The translations under genes and the position numbers were made by a program. The notes under the pieces were generated by a model. It saw only the letters and a list, made by a program, of their open reading frames with translations, was not told the DNA's origin and did no database searches. A stretch of 64,000 bases of DNA from Deltaproteobacteria bacterium. Its GTDB lineage: Bacteria > Bdellovibrionota > Bdellovibrionia > Bdellovibrionales > Bdellovibrionaceae. The stretch's first letter is position 1, and each line of letters starts with the position of its first letter. The stretch covers positions 62,001 through 126,000 of the forward strand of contig JAFLCC010000002.1 in the NCBI GenBank assembly GCA_017302835.1, given 5' to 3'. This document shows positions 9,246 through 18,970 of the stretch, one piece after another.

Positions 9246-9588
9246 CTCAGGTTTAGCAAATATTTGAAATTATAAAGTAATTTATGAAATCACCAAAACG
9301 ACATAATAAGTGCGCCAGGTTTAAGGAGTTTCGAACTGTGTGAATTGGAATCAAAGTGTCCAATCTCTCGGACCCAAGGTAGTCCGTATTTGTCCTTGCA
9401 AGACATCTTAATAGTTCCCTAAGGTGAAGAATGGATTCTCGTTCAATTGCTTCATATTCTTTTCACTATCGATCATTCCCGCTGCTTGAACTTGAAATTG
9501 ATAAATTTACAGTAGCCTAGAAAAGGGATTTCTTTTAATTAAAGAGGCCCAACGTTTTACGGCTGAGCTTCTTTTAAAAAAAATAGCT
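9246..9588. other. Gene-free spacer with possible gene remnants
   Basis: 343 bases without a convincing gene. On the minus strand two short open stretches look more protein-like than the surroundings: 9290-9406 (starts MSCKDKYGLPWVREIG) and a segment ending near 9415 that contains AAGMIDSEKNMKQL. Neither has a ribosome site or a family I recognise. They may be debris of a decayed gene next to the toxin-antitoxin pair. The antitoxin promoter must lie at the left end. Confidence 0.35.
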
Positions 9589-10002
9589 TTACTTAGAATT
9601 GCTAATTGAAAATGGACTATTTCTCGCAAAATTAATCACCACAGGATTCTCGGAAGTTGCCGAAGCCAGTAGATATTTAAGATATTTACAATCTGAGGAT
9701 GATATATTTTTTATCGTCGAAACCAGAATTCCTGAAGTTAAATTGATATCTTTCGGGTTTTTTCCTAATCCATTATGAACCCAGAGGTTAGCAGTGGTAT
9801 TATTGAAGAAGGCAAACCCTGAACAAGTAATGCGATACCCATTTTCTTTTCCTAGGCCAATATTAAGTTTTATGACCTGATTATCATAAGGATAGGAAAC
9901 AGTAAGATGGTCGGTTGCATAGTCAATGAAATCATCCGTTGCCAAGGCATTCATTGAAAAAATCAAAGAAATTGCTAATAAAAATTTATTTAAATAGTTC
10001 AT
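9589..10002 (-). CDS. Small secreted protein
   Basis: 137 residues with a Sec signal (MNYLNKFLLAISLIFSMNALA) and a strong AAGGAG ribosome site. The mature domain has two cysteines (TCSGF and SDCKYL), probably disulfide-bonded, and alternating beta-like strands. No family recognised. It resembles the 8190-8639 gene in size, export and cysteine number, but I see no clear sequence similarity between them. Confidence 0.6.
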   Translation of the reverse strand: MNYLNKFLLAISLIFSMNALATDDFIDYATDHLTVSYPYDNQVIKLNIGLGKENGYRITCSGFAFFNNTTANLWVHNGLGKNPKDINLTSGILVSTIKNISSSDCKYLKYLLASATSENPVVINFARNSPFSISNSK

Positions 10003-10290
10003 GTAGTTCTCCTTTTATTTAGGTTAACGACCGCAGCAATTGTAATGGGAGGGATTTCCCATGAATTCACGGTTTCGATTTAATCTAGAATTTATTTTAA
10101 ATTAAAACGTTAAGTTTTTCACCTGAAGAGATTTAGACAGCAATAAAGCAATTTACGTCACCTTGTTCCCTACATTCACTGCCCTTAGATAAAATTCAGA
10201 TAAATTTTAGCCAACTAGGATTGGTAAAAAATTACGTGTCGATAGCCGTACTCATTTAAAAACTGACCTTGCTTAAAAAAAGTCTGAGTT

Positions 10291-10617
10291 TTATGGTTTT
10301 ATTACAGTAACGGAAACAGAATTGTCGGGCATTCCTCTAGCTTGAATTATTTTAACAAACTTCAAGGGTTTTTTTTCTGTATAACCTTCGTAGGTAAGTC
10401 TAAAATCAAAGCAGTTGGGACAGCGATAGGTTGCAATTTGCTCCACTTTGACTAAGTGAGCGGTAATTTTGTTTGGAAAAGAGGACTCTATTTCCGTGAC
10501 TGCGGGGTGAGATAAGACATAGCCAAATAAACTTGCTGGAGCCGACGTTGCTGATATTGAAATAAAAATGATCGAGATCAAGTAAGCAAAAGAAATTTTT
10601 TTGATTGTTTGGATCAT
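10291..10617 (-). CDS. Small secreted protein with CPNC motif
   Basis: About 109 residues from the ATG at 10617, which has GGGGGA 5 bases upstream and is followed directly by a signal peptide (MIQTIKKISFAYLISIIF...SATSA). The open frame extends to 10719, but the extra residues look like untranslated leader. The mature protein contains TYRCPNCFDF, a CxxC pair that may be a disulfide or metal site; the rest is a short beta-rich domain ending SVTVIKP. No family recognised. Confidence 0.55.
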   Translation of the reverse strand: MIQTIKKISFAYLISIIFISISATSAPASLFGYVLSHPAVTEIESSFPNKITAHLVKVEQIATYRCPNCFDFRLTYEGYTEKKPLKFVKIIQARGMPDNSVSVTVIKP

Positions 10618-10768
10618 GTGAATCCCCCTGTTCTTAGTTTCATAAAAAATACAGGAAGGACTTCCCCCTGGGTAGAGATAATCATCATAACGCTGAGCTC
10701 GGAAAAATATTTCATACAAGTGCCAAAAAGGGCCAGATTATAAATCTTAAGAGCTCTTGAAACTCACT

Positions 10769-12460
10769 CTAAGAAAGATGTTTTAAAAGCTCTTGAGCGT
10801 GAGCCATGCTTGTTTTGGTTATTTTCTCACCGCTGATAAGCCTGGCGATCTCGCGAACGCGGTCCTTGGCATTTAATTCTTCCACCGTCATTTGAATAGT
10901 TTCATTCTGTAAGGATTTTTGAATTAGAAAATGGTGATCGCCAAATGCAGCGACTTGAGGCAAATGGGTAACACAAATGACTTGCTGGCCTTGAGCAATG
11001 GAGTTTAGTTTTCTTCCCACTTTTTCTGCTGTTTCGCCAGAAACTCCGGTGTCGACTTCATCAAAAAGATAGGTTCGGGGGTAATCTGATTTGCCAACAA
11101 CTTTTTTTAATGAAAGTAAAATGCGTGATAATTCTCCTCCAGAAGCATATTTGGCCAAGGGTTTGGCGATGTCCTTAGCAGAAGTTTGGCTCATAAATTC
11201 GACATGATTCAGGCCAAGGGAATTAAAGTGATCTTTTAATTGAATTTGTACAGAAAAGATAACTCCTTTCATGTTAAGGTCTTCTAGTTCCTCATTCACC
11301 AAATCTTGAAGAGTCAAAGCACCTTGCGATCGTTTTTTGTTAAGGTCCATCGCTATTTTATTCATCTCTTTTTTGATTTCATCTCTTTGCTTTTCTAGGT
11401 CAGCTTTTCTTTTTTCAGAATTTTGTAAGAGGGAAATTTCATCTTCAATTTTTACCAAGGACTGAAGAATATCTTCCAAGCTTGGGCCATATTTTTTTTG
11501 TAATTTTCGAAGGTCGTTAAGTTTAGCTTCTTGTTTTTCGAGATTTTCTGCATCTGCATCCATTTTGTTAATATGCGTGCGTAATGAAAATAAAACGTCC
11601 TCAATTAATTCCTTGGCGCTTTCCAATTGAAAAAGCTTAGTCCCCATTTCGGGATCAAGACTCGAAAGTTCATTACCTTTCTTAAGTAAAGACTTAATTC
11701 TTGAAAGGGCCGAGTCATCATCTTGGTCCAAAGTAGCTTCCGCTGAAGATACAAATTGAATGATACGACTCATATTTTTTAATTTTTTGATTTGTGCTTC
11801 AAGAACCTCGTCTTCGCCGGGTTGCAAATCCAGAGAAGAAATTTCGTCTCTTTGATATTCTAAGTAATCAAGTCGCTGGGCGTGGTTGCGGTCATTTTCA
11901 TTCAAGTCTTCTAATTTAGATTCGATATCTTTAAGCCTTGAATAGAAAGAAATAAATTGATTTCGTAATTCCCAAACACCAGAGTACCGGTCAAGCAAAT
12001 CTAAGTGATAGGCTGAAGAAAGTAAGTTTTTATTCTCATGCTGTCCAGTGAGTTCTATCAAGGGCGAAGCCGGTCCCGTGACTTCAACCAGAGGAGACAC
12101 CAGATCCCGTAAGCTATTTAATGAAGACATTTGGCCATTCAAATACACTTTTGACTTATCTGCAGAAATAACTCTGCGAACAACCAAAAGATCCTCATCG
12201 GTCTCAAAACCAAAGGATTCTAGTTTTTCTTTAATGTCTGGCCTGGAAGAAATATCAAATGAACCTTCTACGGTAGCTTGGCTATGGCCAGTTCGGATAA
12301 TATCTGAGGTCCCTTTATTTCCCATTAGCAGAGATAAGCTTTTCAATAACACCGATTTCCCAGAACCTGTTTCTCCAGAGATCACATTGAAGCCCTCTTT
12401 AAAAAGTAAATGAAGATTTTCAATGATTGCAAAATGATTTACCTTAATTTCAATTAACAT
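10769..12460 (-). CDS. recN: DNA repair protein RecN
   Basis: SMC-like ATPase recruited to double-strand breaks, where it helps hold and align DNA for RecA repair. Walker A GETGSGKS is at residues 29-36, two coiled-coil arms span about 160-380, the ABC signature ASGGELSRILLSLK lies near 440, and Walker B YLFDEVDTGVSG follows. 563 residues is the normal length. It is the last gene of a leftward run after nadK (20-base gap); nadK-recN adjacency is common in bacteria, supporting both calls. Confidence 0.95.
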   Translation of the reverse strand: MLIEIKVNHFAIIENLHLLFKEGFNVISGETGSGKSVLLKSLSLLMGNKGTSDIIRTGHSQATVEGSFDISSRPDIKEKLESFGFETDEDLLVVRRVISADKSKVYLNGQMSSLNSLRDLVSPLVEVTGPASPLIELTGQHENKNLLSSAYHLDLLDRYSGVWELRNQFISFYSRLKDIESKLEDLNENDRNHAQRLDYLEYQRDEISSLDLQPGEDEVLEAQIKKLKNMSRIIQFVSSAEATLDQDDDSALSRIKSLLKKGNELSSLDPEMGTKLFQLESAKELIEDVLFSLRTHINKMDADAENLEKQEAKLNDLRKLQKKYGPSLEDILQSLVKIEDEISLLQNSEKRKADLEKQRDEIKKEMNKIAMDLNKKRSQGALTLQDLVNEELEDLNMKGVIFSVQIQLKDHFNSLGLNHVEFMSQTSAKDIAKPLAKYASGGELSRILLSLKKVVGKSDYPRTYLFDEVDTGVSGETAEKVGRKLNSIAQGQQVICVTHLPQVAAFGDHHFLIQKSLQNETIQMTVEELNAKDRVREIARLISGEKITKTSMAHAQELLKHLS

Positions 12461-12480
12461 ATAGTTCCCTTATTTTCCTT

Positions 12481-13386
12481 TTAGGCGCGTTCACCAAATT
12501 TTAATTTTTCTCTAAGTAAGTGAAAAAAATTATGCGATGGAGACCTGATAATCCAATGTTGATGAGTGCTTTTTACAATATGGATCTCGTCGGCGTTGGA
12601 GATTTCCATTTTTTTCTGACCATCCACTATGAAATGAGCTTTGGGTGTTGAGTCTTCCAATTTAAAATTTAACTTTCTGTCATCGGGAAGGATTAATGGC
12701 CTTGAATTTAAACTATGGGGGGCAATTGGCGTAAGAACAATGCAGTGAGAATCTGGATAGATCAGGGGCCCACCTGCGGCTAAATTATAGGCCGTGGATC
12801 CTGTGGGAGTGGCAATAATCAAACCATCCGCTTTTATTTGTGAGATGTAATAATTTTCACTGTAAATCGATGTATTAATAAGCTGAGAAAAACTTCCTCG
12901 CTCGATAACGATGTCATTAATTGCCAAAAAAGATGAAATTTTCTTTTTCTTTCTTATAATATGGGCTTCAAGAATAGTTCTTGATTGGAGTTCCATTTTT
13001 CCAGAAAGAGTGTTTTCAAGAATTGGAAAAATTTGATCCGAAGAAAAGTTAGTTAAAAACCCTAGGGAGCCCATATTAAAACCCAGCAAAGGGATTTTTC
13101 TTCCTTCAATGTGACAGGCGGCTCGTAAATAAGTGCCGTCCCCACCCAGAACGATGACCAGATTTAACTTTTTCCATGTTAGGGACGAAGATATTAATTG
13201 GGTACCCGGTATGGTCTTTTGATCTGGCAGAGTATAGCACGAAATTTTTCTTTCCTTGAGCCACAATGCAATTTCTGTAGCCGACAAAATGGCCTTCTCT
13301 GTTTGTTCACGGTACATGATTCCTACATGTTGAACCCGAGGTTTAAAATAATTATTTTTTGTTTCAGTTCTTCTAGTTTGAATCAT
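12481..13386 (-). CDS. nadK: NAD kinase
   Basis: ATP-dependent NAD kinase making NADP in the cytoplasm. Diagnostic motifs are visible: GGDGT (VLGGDGTYLRAA, about residues 86-97), the NMGSLGFL segment, and TPTGSTAYNLAAGGP for NAD binding. 301 residues fits the family. The ATG overlaps the stop of the upstream oligopeptidase gene by one base (TAATG), showing translational coupling, and recN follows. Confidence 0.93.
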   Translation of the reverse strand: MIQTRRTETKNNYFKPRVQHVGIMYREQTEKAILSATEIALWLKERKISCYTLPDQKTIPGTQLISSSLTWKKLNLVIVLGGDGTYLRAACHIEGRKIPLLGFNMGSLGFLTNFSSDQIFPILENTLSGKMELQSRTILEAHIIRKKKKISSFLAINDIVIERGSFSQLINTSIYSENYYISQIKADGLIIATPTGSTAYNLAAGGPLIYPDSHCIVLTPIAPHSLNSRPLILPDDRKLNFKLEDSTPKAHFIVDGQKKMEISNADEIHIVKSTHQHWIIRSPSHNFFHLLREKLKFGERA

Positions 13387-15428
13387 TAATTTAAACCATC
13401 TCTTCTTAATAGGGCGTCTGGATCGGGTTCGCGCCCTCGAAATCTTTTGTAAATTTCCATTGGGTCTTCAGTGCCACCGCTGGATAAAATATTTTCTTTA
13501 AATGAAGAGGCAACATCAGAATTAAAAATCCCTTTTTCTTTAAAAAATTCAAAAGCATCGGCATCTAGCACTTCGGCCCATTTGTAGGAATAGTAACCGG
13601 CAGAATACCCTCCTGCAAAGACATGACTAAAACTACAAGCCGAATTCGTGCCAGCGATTTTTGGAAGAATTCGTGATTCGGCAGTAGCTTGAGTCTCAAA
13701 CTCGTCGACATTTTTGATTGATTGAGGATCTGTTAAATGAAATGTCATGTCCAACAAAGCAAATTGAATCTGGCGAAGGCTCGACCAACCGGCTAAATAT
13801 TTTTGAGAACGTACTAGCTTTTCAACAAGTTCCTTGGGGATTAACTGATGAGTCTCATAATGATTTGCAAACACATCTAGGCCTTCTTTTTCTTGGACCC
13901 AGTTTTCCATAATCTGACTGGGCAACTCAACGAAATCCCAAAACACGTTAGTTCCGGAAAGAGACCTGTAGGAACAGTTGGATAAAATCCCATGAAGAGA
14001 ATGGCCAAACTCGTGAAACAAAGTTCGAACTTCATCGTAGTTCAACAGAGAAGGCTTGGTAGCGGTGGGCTTCGTAAAATTACACACAATACTTACATGG
14101 GGTCTTCTATTTTGATTTTCAAAAAGACCTTGTTCTCTGAAAGTAGTCATCCAGGCGCCATTTTTTTTAGTTTCGCGAGGGAAAAAATCAGTATAGAAAA
14201 GTCCCATATAGACATTTCCTTTTTCAGAATAAATTTCATATACCTTCACATCCGGGTGATAAGTTGGCAGAGTTAAATTAGCTTTAAACACAAGCCCATA
14301 AAGTTTTCTGGCATGTTCAAAAATCCCTTGAACTGCATTTTCCAGCTTGAAATAAGGTTTTAAATCTTCTTCGTGGAAAGCGTATTTATGCTCTTTTAGT
14401 TTTTCAGAATAGTAGGGGAAGTCCCAAGGTTTAAAATCTTTAAGCTGATCTTGTTCCAAGGCATAGTTGGCAACTTCCTCATAATCTTTGAGAGCCGCCG
14501 CCTTGGACTTATCTAAGAGTCGTCTTAAAAAAGAAATGACGTTATCAGGATTTTTAGCCATTCGTTCTTCAAGGACAAAATCAGCATGGGTTTTGTAACC
14601 TAAAATCTTGGCCCTTTGACTTCTTAAATGTAAAATTTTGAGTATATTATTTTGATTATCAAACTCGTCATTGAAAGATTTCGAATTATAGGCTTTGAAG
14701 AGTTTTTCACGCAAGTCACGGCTTTGTGAATAAGTGATAAAAGGAACATAACTTGGGATTTGCAAATTCACTAAATATTTTTCAGAAAGCCCTTTTTTGA
14801 GGGCCATTTCATGGGCCGCCTCAATGGCGCTTTCGGGAAGTCCTGATAAATCTTCTTTATTTAAGATCATTTCAAACTTATTCGTTGCTTTTAAGACATT
14901 TTCTGAAAACTGTGGGCTCAGCAAAGAAAGTTCTTGGTCAATGGCTCTTAGTTTTTCTTTTTCTTCAGGACTGAGTAAGGCGCCATTTCGAACAAAAGAT
15001 TTATAGGTTTTCTCTAAAAGGCGAGCCTGTTCTTTGGTCAGCTTCAGCGAGGCCTTGTGATCATAAACAAACTTTACTTTTTTAAATAGCTCAGGGTTGT
15101 GAGAAACGTCAGAAGAAAAGGCAGCCGATTTAGGATAAATTTCTTTGGCCAGCAGATGCATTTCATCGGTTCCATTGGCAATTTCAAGGTTGCCAAAACA
15201 AGAGAGGATCCATTCCATTTTTTCACTGCAAGTCTCAAGTTTTAAAATGGTATTGTCAAAAGTGGGAGCGTCTGGATTATTTACTAATTGACTGAGTTGA
15301 TCTTTGGCTAAGGTTATTGCGGCATCTAAAGCTGGAACAAAATGATGATTCTGAATTTTATCAAAAGGGACCGCGTTATCAAATAAAGAGTGACTTAAGA
15401 AAAACGGGTTATCAGAGATATTTGCCAT
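13386..15428 (-). CDS. prlC: M3 family oligopeptidase (oligopeptidase A type)
   Basis: Cytoplasmic zinc metallopeptidase of family M3 that trims short peptides, including cleaved signal peptides. The HEFGH zinc motif sits in TLFHEFGHSLHG near residue 473, and the third ligand Glu lies in FWDFVELPSQ about 25 residues on, as usual. No signal peptide. 680 residues equals oligopeptidase A. AAGGAA stands 6 bases before the ATG. It heads a tight leftward operon with nadK and recN. A dipeptidyl carboxypeptidase (Dcp) assignment is possible but less likely. Confidence 0.88.
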   Translation of the reverse strand: MANISDNPFFLSHSLFDNAVPFDKIQNHHFVPALDAAITLAKDQLSQLVNNPDAPTFDNTILKLETCSEKMEWILSCFGNLEIANGTDEMHLLAKEIYPKSAAFSSDVSHNPELFKKVKFVYDHKASLKLTKEQARLLEKTYKSFVRNGALLSPEEKEKLRAIDQELSLLSPQFSENVLKATNKFEMILNKEDLSGLPESAIEAAHEMALKKGLSEKYLVNLQIPSYVPFITYSQSRDLREKLFKAYNSKSFNDEFDNQNNILKILHLRSQRAKILGYKTHADFVLEERMAKNPDNVISFLRRLLDKSKAAALKDYEEVANYALEQDQLKDFKPWDFPYYSEKLKEHKYAFHEEDLKPYFKLENAVQGIFEHARKLYGLVFKANLTLPTYHPDVKVYEIYSEKGNVYMGLFYTDFFPRETKKNGAWMTTFREQGLFENQNRRPHVSIVCNFTKPTATKPSLLNYDEVRTLFHEFGHSLHGILSNCSYRSLSGTNVFWDFVELPSQIMENWVQEKEGLDVFANHYETHQLIPKELVEKLVRSQKYLAGWSSLRQIQFALLDMTFHLTDPQSIKNVDEFETQATAESRILPKIAGTNSACSFSHVFAGGYSAGYYSYKWAEVLDADAFEFFKEKGIFNSDVASSFKENILSSGGTEDPMEIYKRFRGREPDPDALLRRDGLN

Positions 15429-15481
15429 TGCATTCCTTTCGCGCTTTCTTCCGTCGCGCCTTGGTCTACGAATTCGTATTG

Positions 15482-15510
15482 GCCCACAAAGATAGTAAAT
15501 TTTTGTGGGC
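15482..15510. terminator. Perfect nine-pair hairpin
   Basis: GCCCACAAA and TTTGTGGGC flank an eleven-base loop. The hairpin lies between the end of the lipoprotein gene at 15541 and the start of the M3 peptidase gene, both leftward, so it probably ends the lipoprotein transcript. No clear T-tract follows. Confidence 0.5.
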
Positions 15511-15540
15511 TAAATGACAAAGGAATTATTGCAGGGGGCT

Positions 15541-16239
15541 CTATTGACACTCTAAAGTAATCCCTTTTAAAGTATCTTTATCTAAGATAAGGGAATTAAA
15601 GGGGATATTTTCTAATAAATTTTTAGATTCACCGGTTACAGAGTGCCTTTGCATTTTTAACACAAGTTTATATCCTTTAGCAAACTTCTCAATCGCGTTA
15701 AGTTTTTCTTCAACCTTGTCAGCGGTTACCACTTTATCAGATTTGTCAGAAGTTTTGACCAATTCCTTTGCCTTTTCAGTGGAGGATGGCTTTTCATTTG
15801 GGACTTCAGTCTCTTTTTCATAAACCTCGATCACGTCAATTAATTCCTCTTTTTTAATCAGCACCTTCACTTTTTTTGTAGAGATTTTGGTGGAGGTAAC
15901 CACGGCGTTATCATAGTTAGTGCTATAATTATAGTTACCAAAAAAAGCCGTTTCGTAAAACTTAACGGTGACTTTATCTACTTTTTCTTCTTTAGGTTCT
16001 AACTTTGTGGGTTTGTAAATCGAATAATAAAGATGATAGTTATCTACGGGACGAAAACGGCAACTCAAAATGGATGTCACCTTCGTTTCAGATTGTTTTT
16101 CTAGATCAGTGACTTCAGCAGCATGCCAATCGGCATAGGAATTTTCATCATGTTTGTTTCCTTTTTGACAAGAAATCAAAGTGGCTAAGCAAAGACCAAT
16201 AAATCCTAGGGTGACATTCAAATATTTTTTTTCAATCAT
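15541..16239 (-). CDS. Hypothetical lipoprotein
   Basis: 232 residues with a lipobox LISC (Cys about residue 24) after a short signal peptide; the mature part is very Lys/Glu/Val-rich, with a low-complexity stretch near 120-180 that may be a flexible or helical stalk. GAGG precedes the ATG by a few bases. No family recognised. It is followed by a strong hairpin and preceded by another lipoprotein gene 51 bases upstream on the same strand. Confidence 0.6.
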   Translation of the reverse strand: MIEKKYLNVTLGFIGLCLATLISCQKGNKHDENSYADWHAAEVTDLEKQSETKVTSILSCRFRPVDNYHLYYSIYKPTKLEPKEEKVDKVTVKFYETAFFGNYNYSTNYDNAVVTSTKISTKKVKVLIKKEELIDVIEVYEKETEVPNEKPSSTEKAKELVKTSDKSDKVVTADKVEEKLNAIEKFAKGYKLVLKMQRHSVTGESKNLLENIPFNSLILDKDTLKGITLECQ

Positions 16240-16290
16240 TTTCTACCTCTGAAGATGAAGTTAAATTATTCTAAAAGACATCTCATTTTA

Positions 16291-16959
16291 TTACTGTCGC
16301 GTACAAATTCCCAACCTTGAACCGCCAGCTGTGGATCTGCAAATGTAACCAGTTCCGCAGTTATTCGCCTGATCAGTGAAACAAGAAATAGCTACCTGTT
16401 GGAAGCAATTTACTTGATTGCCAATGGTGGTAACGGTATTGGACGTTTGTGTGAAGTTAACCCACTGGTAATTGTTAGGTGTTAATGAATAGTAATAGGC
16501 TCCAACAGCAACAGGGTTAAAATATTGGAGGGCAACGCAACCCATACCGATACTTCCATTATAAACAGGTCGGTAATTAGCGGGGCAATCACAGAGTGGC
16601 ATGTAGGAATAATTAGCTCCATAGTTGTAATTGTAATTGGTATAGGGATAAGGCGCAAAACCATATTGAGAATAGTCATTATACAATTGAGGAGAACAAG
16701 TTCCAGAGCCATAAGCGCTGACGTAGCCAGGATTATTATAGTTGTAACCATAGCCAGAATTATAGCCACCAGAGTAATAACCATTATATCCATTGTTATA
16801 GCCCATATTGGGATTGTTATAATTCATTGTATTTTGATTCATAAGGCACTGATTTGATGGGGGAGCGGGAGGAATGGCGACTTCATTTGAAGAGTTTTTA
16901 TTATTACAGGCTGCAAAAGCCAACAATAACAAAGAGCTTAGTATGATTTTATTTTTCAT
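16291..16959 (-). CDS. Asn/Tyr/Gly-rich lipoprotein, paralogue of the gene at 56200
   Basis: Lipoprotein (lipobox LAFAACNNK) whose residues 35-110 are almost entirely Asn, Tyr and Gly, for example NYNNPNMGYNNGY and GGYNSGYGYNYN. After this low-complexity segment comes a cysteine-rich domain (six or more Cys, with CDCPANYRP, CFQQVAISC and GYICRS) likely to be disulfide-bonded. The layout matches the lipoprotein at 56200-56691. Such prion-like segments could self-associate on the cell surface; this is inference. GAGGG precedes the ATG. Confidence 0.65.
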   Translation of the reverse strand: MKNKIILSSLLLLAFAACNNKNSSNEVAIPPAPPSNQCLMNQNTMNYNNPNMGYNNGYNGYYSGGYNSGYGYNYNNPGYVSAYGSGTCSPQLYNDYSQYGFAPYPYTNYNYNYGANYSYMPLCDCPANYRPVYNGSIGMGCVALQYFNPVAVGAYYYSLTPNNYQWVNFTQTSNTVTTIGNQVNCFQQVAISCFTDQANNCGTGYICRSTAGGSRLGICTRQ

Positions 16960-17091
16960 TTGTCCCTCATCTTTTTTTTCAATTAGAAATACAATAAAAT
17001 GAGATCCAAAACCTATGCCGACCTCTTGTCGAAATAAATGACAATTTAGAACAAGGCTATTGTCTATTTGAAAATGAAGTGACTTTAATTG

Positions 17092-17922
17092 TTACTTTGT
17101 TGTGTTCGTGCACATCTTAAAAGCTTCAACCAAAAAACCGCGAGGGACATTGGGAATATTTCTTGGAGCAACTGGAAAGGGCCATCGGGTGGGGGAGACT
17201 TCCCCGGTTTGTTTAACGACGGCATTCCAATGAAAACCTTCCATGAATTTTTCTGGCTCGTCGGTACCAAAACGCCAAGGAGCCCCCATTTTTTCCAAAA
17301 ATTGAAGCTGTCTTTTCATATAAGGTGCTTCAAGCAAAGTGCGACTTAAAATATCAAAGAGCATCACATCCTTGACCGAGGCTAAAGAATTTATTCTTTC
17401 AAACAAGGTTACAACTTGTGACTCTTCCAAATACATTAACAAGCCTTCAACCATCCACAAGGTCGGCTCTGATCGTTTCCATCCTGCTCCTTGTAATTTC
17501 CCTTGCCACTCCTCGCGCAGATCAACAGCAAGGGCGTGACGTTCGCACCGGAGCGGAGCCTTGGTCAGTTTCATTTGTTTGTAATCTAGAACTTCTTTTC
17601 GATCCAACTCGTACAACTGTGTTCCTTTTGGAAAAGAAAGTCGAAATGCCCTGGTATCCATTCCCGCCGCTAACATGACAATTTGTCGAATCCCCTTAGT
17701 CAGAGCTTCGGTAATTTTTTGGTCTATAAAGTAAGTTCGCACGGCAATGGCAGGCTGGTCACCGGATTCCTCGATGGCCCTTCGTAAGAGGTCCATGCCC
17801 TCGTCCCCGGCTAAGATTTCAGCATAAGGATCAGAGAACAATCTTCCTTCCTTGTCACTGCGTTTGGTTTCCATTGCGCGCATGGCGGCTGTTAACAATG
17901 ATGTTTTTGCTATGGCATCCAT
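17092..17922 (-). CDS. Class I SAM-dependent methyltransferase (LCMT-like)
   Basis: Predicted methyltransferase of the leucine carboxyl methyltransferase-like superfamily (PF04072/TIGR00027). Signature segments are SLLTAAMRAMET at the start, RTYFIDQKI, the SAM-binding VMLAAGMDTRAFRL and ELDRKEVLDYK, and WMVEGLLMYL. 276 residues is normal. In other bacteria members often act on polyketides or unknown small molecules; the substrate here is unknown. A strong AAGGAG ribosome site lies before the ATG. The region leftward of it is accessory in character. Confidence 0.85.
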   Translation of the reverse strand: MDAIAKTSLLTAAMRAMETKRSDKEGRLFSDPYAEILAGDEGMDLLRRAIEESGDQPAIAVRTYFIDQKITEALTKGIRQIVMLAAGMDTRAFRLSFPKGTQLYELDRKEVLDYKQMKLTKAPLRCERHALAVDLREEWQGKLQGAGWKRSEPTLWMVEGLLMYLEESQVVTLFERINSLASVKDVMLFDILSRTLLEAPYMKRQLQFLEKMGAPWRFGTDEPEKFMEGFHWNAVVKQTGEVSPTRWPFPVAPRNIPNVPRGFLVEAFKMCTNTTK

Positions 17923-17987
17923 AAACCTCTCCTTTAGAAAGAATATCTATCCTCAAATAGATTCTCTCAAATGTATTCTCTGAAATA

Positions 17988-18958
17988 TTAAAGGAGGAAA
18001 TTCTCCTGAGTCCAAACTTTTTTGTTAACAATTAATAAATTTTTAAAAGCTTTTGATAAATTGCCAGTGGTTGGAGCCCATTTGACTTCAATAGCCCAAT
18101 CTTTTGCTGAAACAAAATCCACCTCTCCATTTTGATCCGAGTAATATCCAATTCGCTTTGCCCTTCGCATGAGATTTTCACAGGCGATGGTCTCTGCCAA
18201 CTGAGCTTCAAAATGCTCGGGAGTTCTTATGCCTGACCAATCGAGAGCGACCCAGTAGATTAATGGATCCGTGAAGTACAATTTCTTTTCCTTTTTCATT
18301 TGAAAAATATCTTTTTCAGGATTGTAAGCATAGAGAACTCTGACGGCAAAGGCATGCTCAAGAATGCTGATATAATCTTGAGCGGTGTGATAGCTCATCA
18401 TCTGTGTGTTTTCTGCTAGAGTTTGCATGCTGAGACTACTTCCCATGGATTTGGCGATTTGCCCAATCAACTCCATCATGTACTGGGGCTGTTTTTTGAG
18501 TTTGACAACGTCGCCTTCGATCCAACGGCGATAAGTTTTAATCGCTTCTGCAGGATAGTTTCCTTCGGCGCCAGACTCTGCGAGAGCCGTTGGAAATCCC
18601 CCCGTTTTCATGTACAGTCGCAACCCATCCAAGCGAGAAAGCAGAGGCCATTTGGCTTGACTTCTCATTTCGCACCATTCATCAAAATCCATAGGTAACA
18701 GAAACATTTCTCCGGTGCCCTTAGCCCACCTTCCTGGCATAAGATCGAGCCCAAATTTTAGATCATAACTATTGGATCCAGTAAGAATAAATTTTTTATT
18801 TAAACTTGAATCGGTCGCTTTCTTGATGGATCGCCACTTAAGGTTACTCCTGGAGACAGAGATATTTCAGGGTATTTTCTTTTGAATGGTCCTTGATCTA
18901 GGGCTGATAAGTGTTTATCTTCAATCCACCAATTAGTATTTTTCCAAAATAAATTCAT
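17988..18958 (-). pseudogene. Decayed AAA ATPase with DUF4143 domain
   Basis: Two pieces of one gene in different frames. The N-terminal piece runs from about 18958 (MNLFWKNTNWW, then EDKHLSALDQGPFKRKYPEI) to SLSPGVTL near 18841, after which the frame runs on to a stop at 18800 with no P-loop. The C-terminal piece resumes at about 18850 with KWRSIKKATDSSLN, ILTGSNSYDLKFG and MPGRW, and continues through the DUF4143 domain to 17988. In intact relatives the Walker A motif and the Walker B/DEV region lie between these pieces; here they are deleted (roughly 75-100 residues) and the frame is shifted. The product cannot bind ATP. The family is known for single-gene ATPases with a nuclease-like C-terminus, often mobile. 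Confidence 0.85.
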
Positions 18959-18970
18959 AACTTGTGATAG

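Noticed and set aside
8959-9267. Plus-strand frame antisense to mazEF
   Set aside because: The minus-strand pair has clear family motifs and a coupled overlap; the plus frame has none.
16482-16857. Long overlapping frames on both strands in the Asn/Tyr-rich gene
   Set aside because: They arise from the low-complexity codons of the lipoprotein; composition is Ile/Val/Met-rich in an artefactual way.
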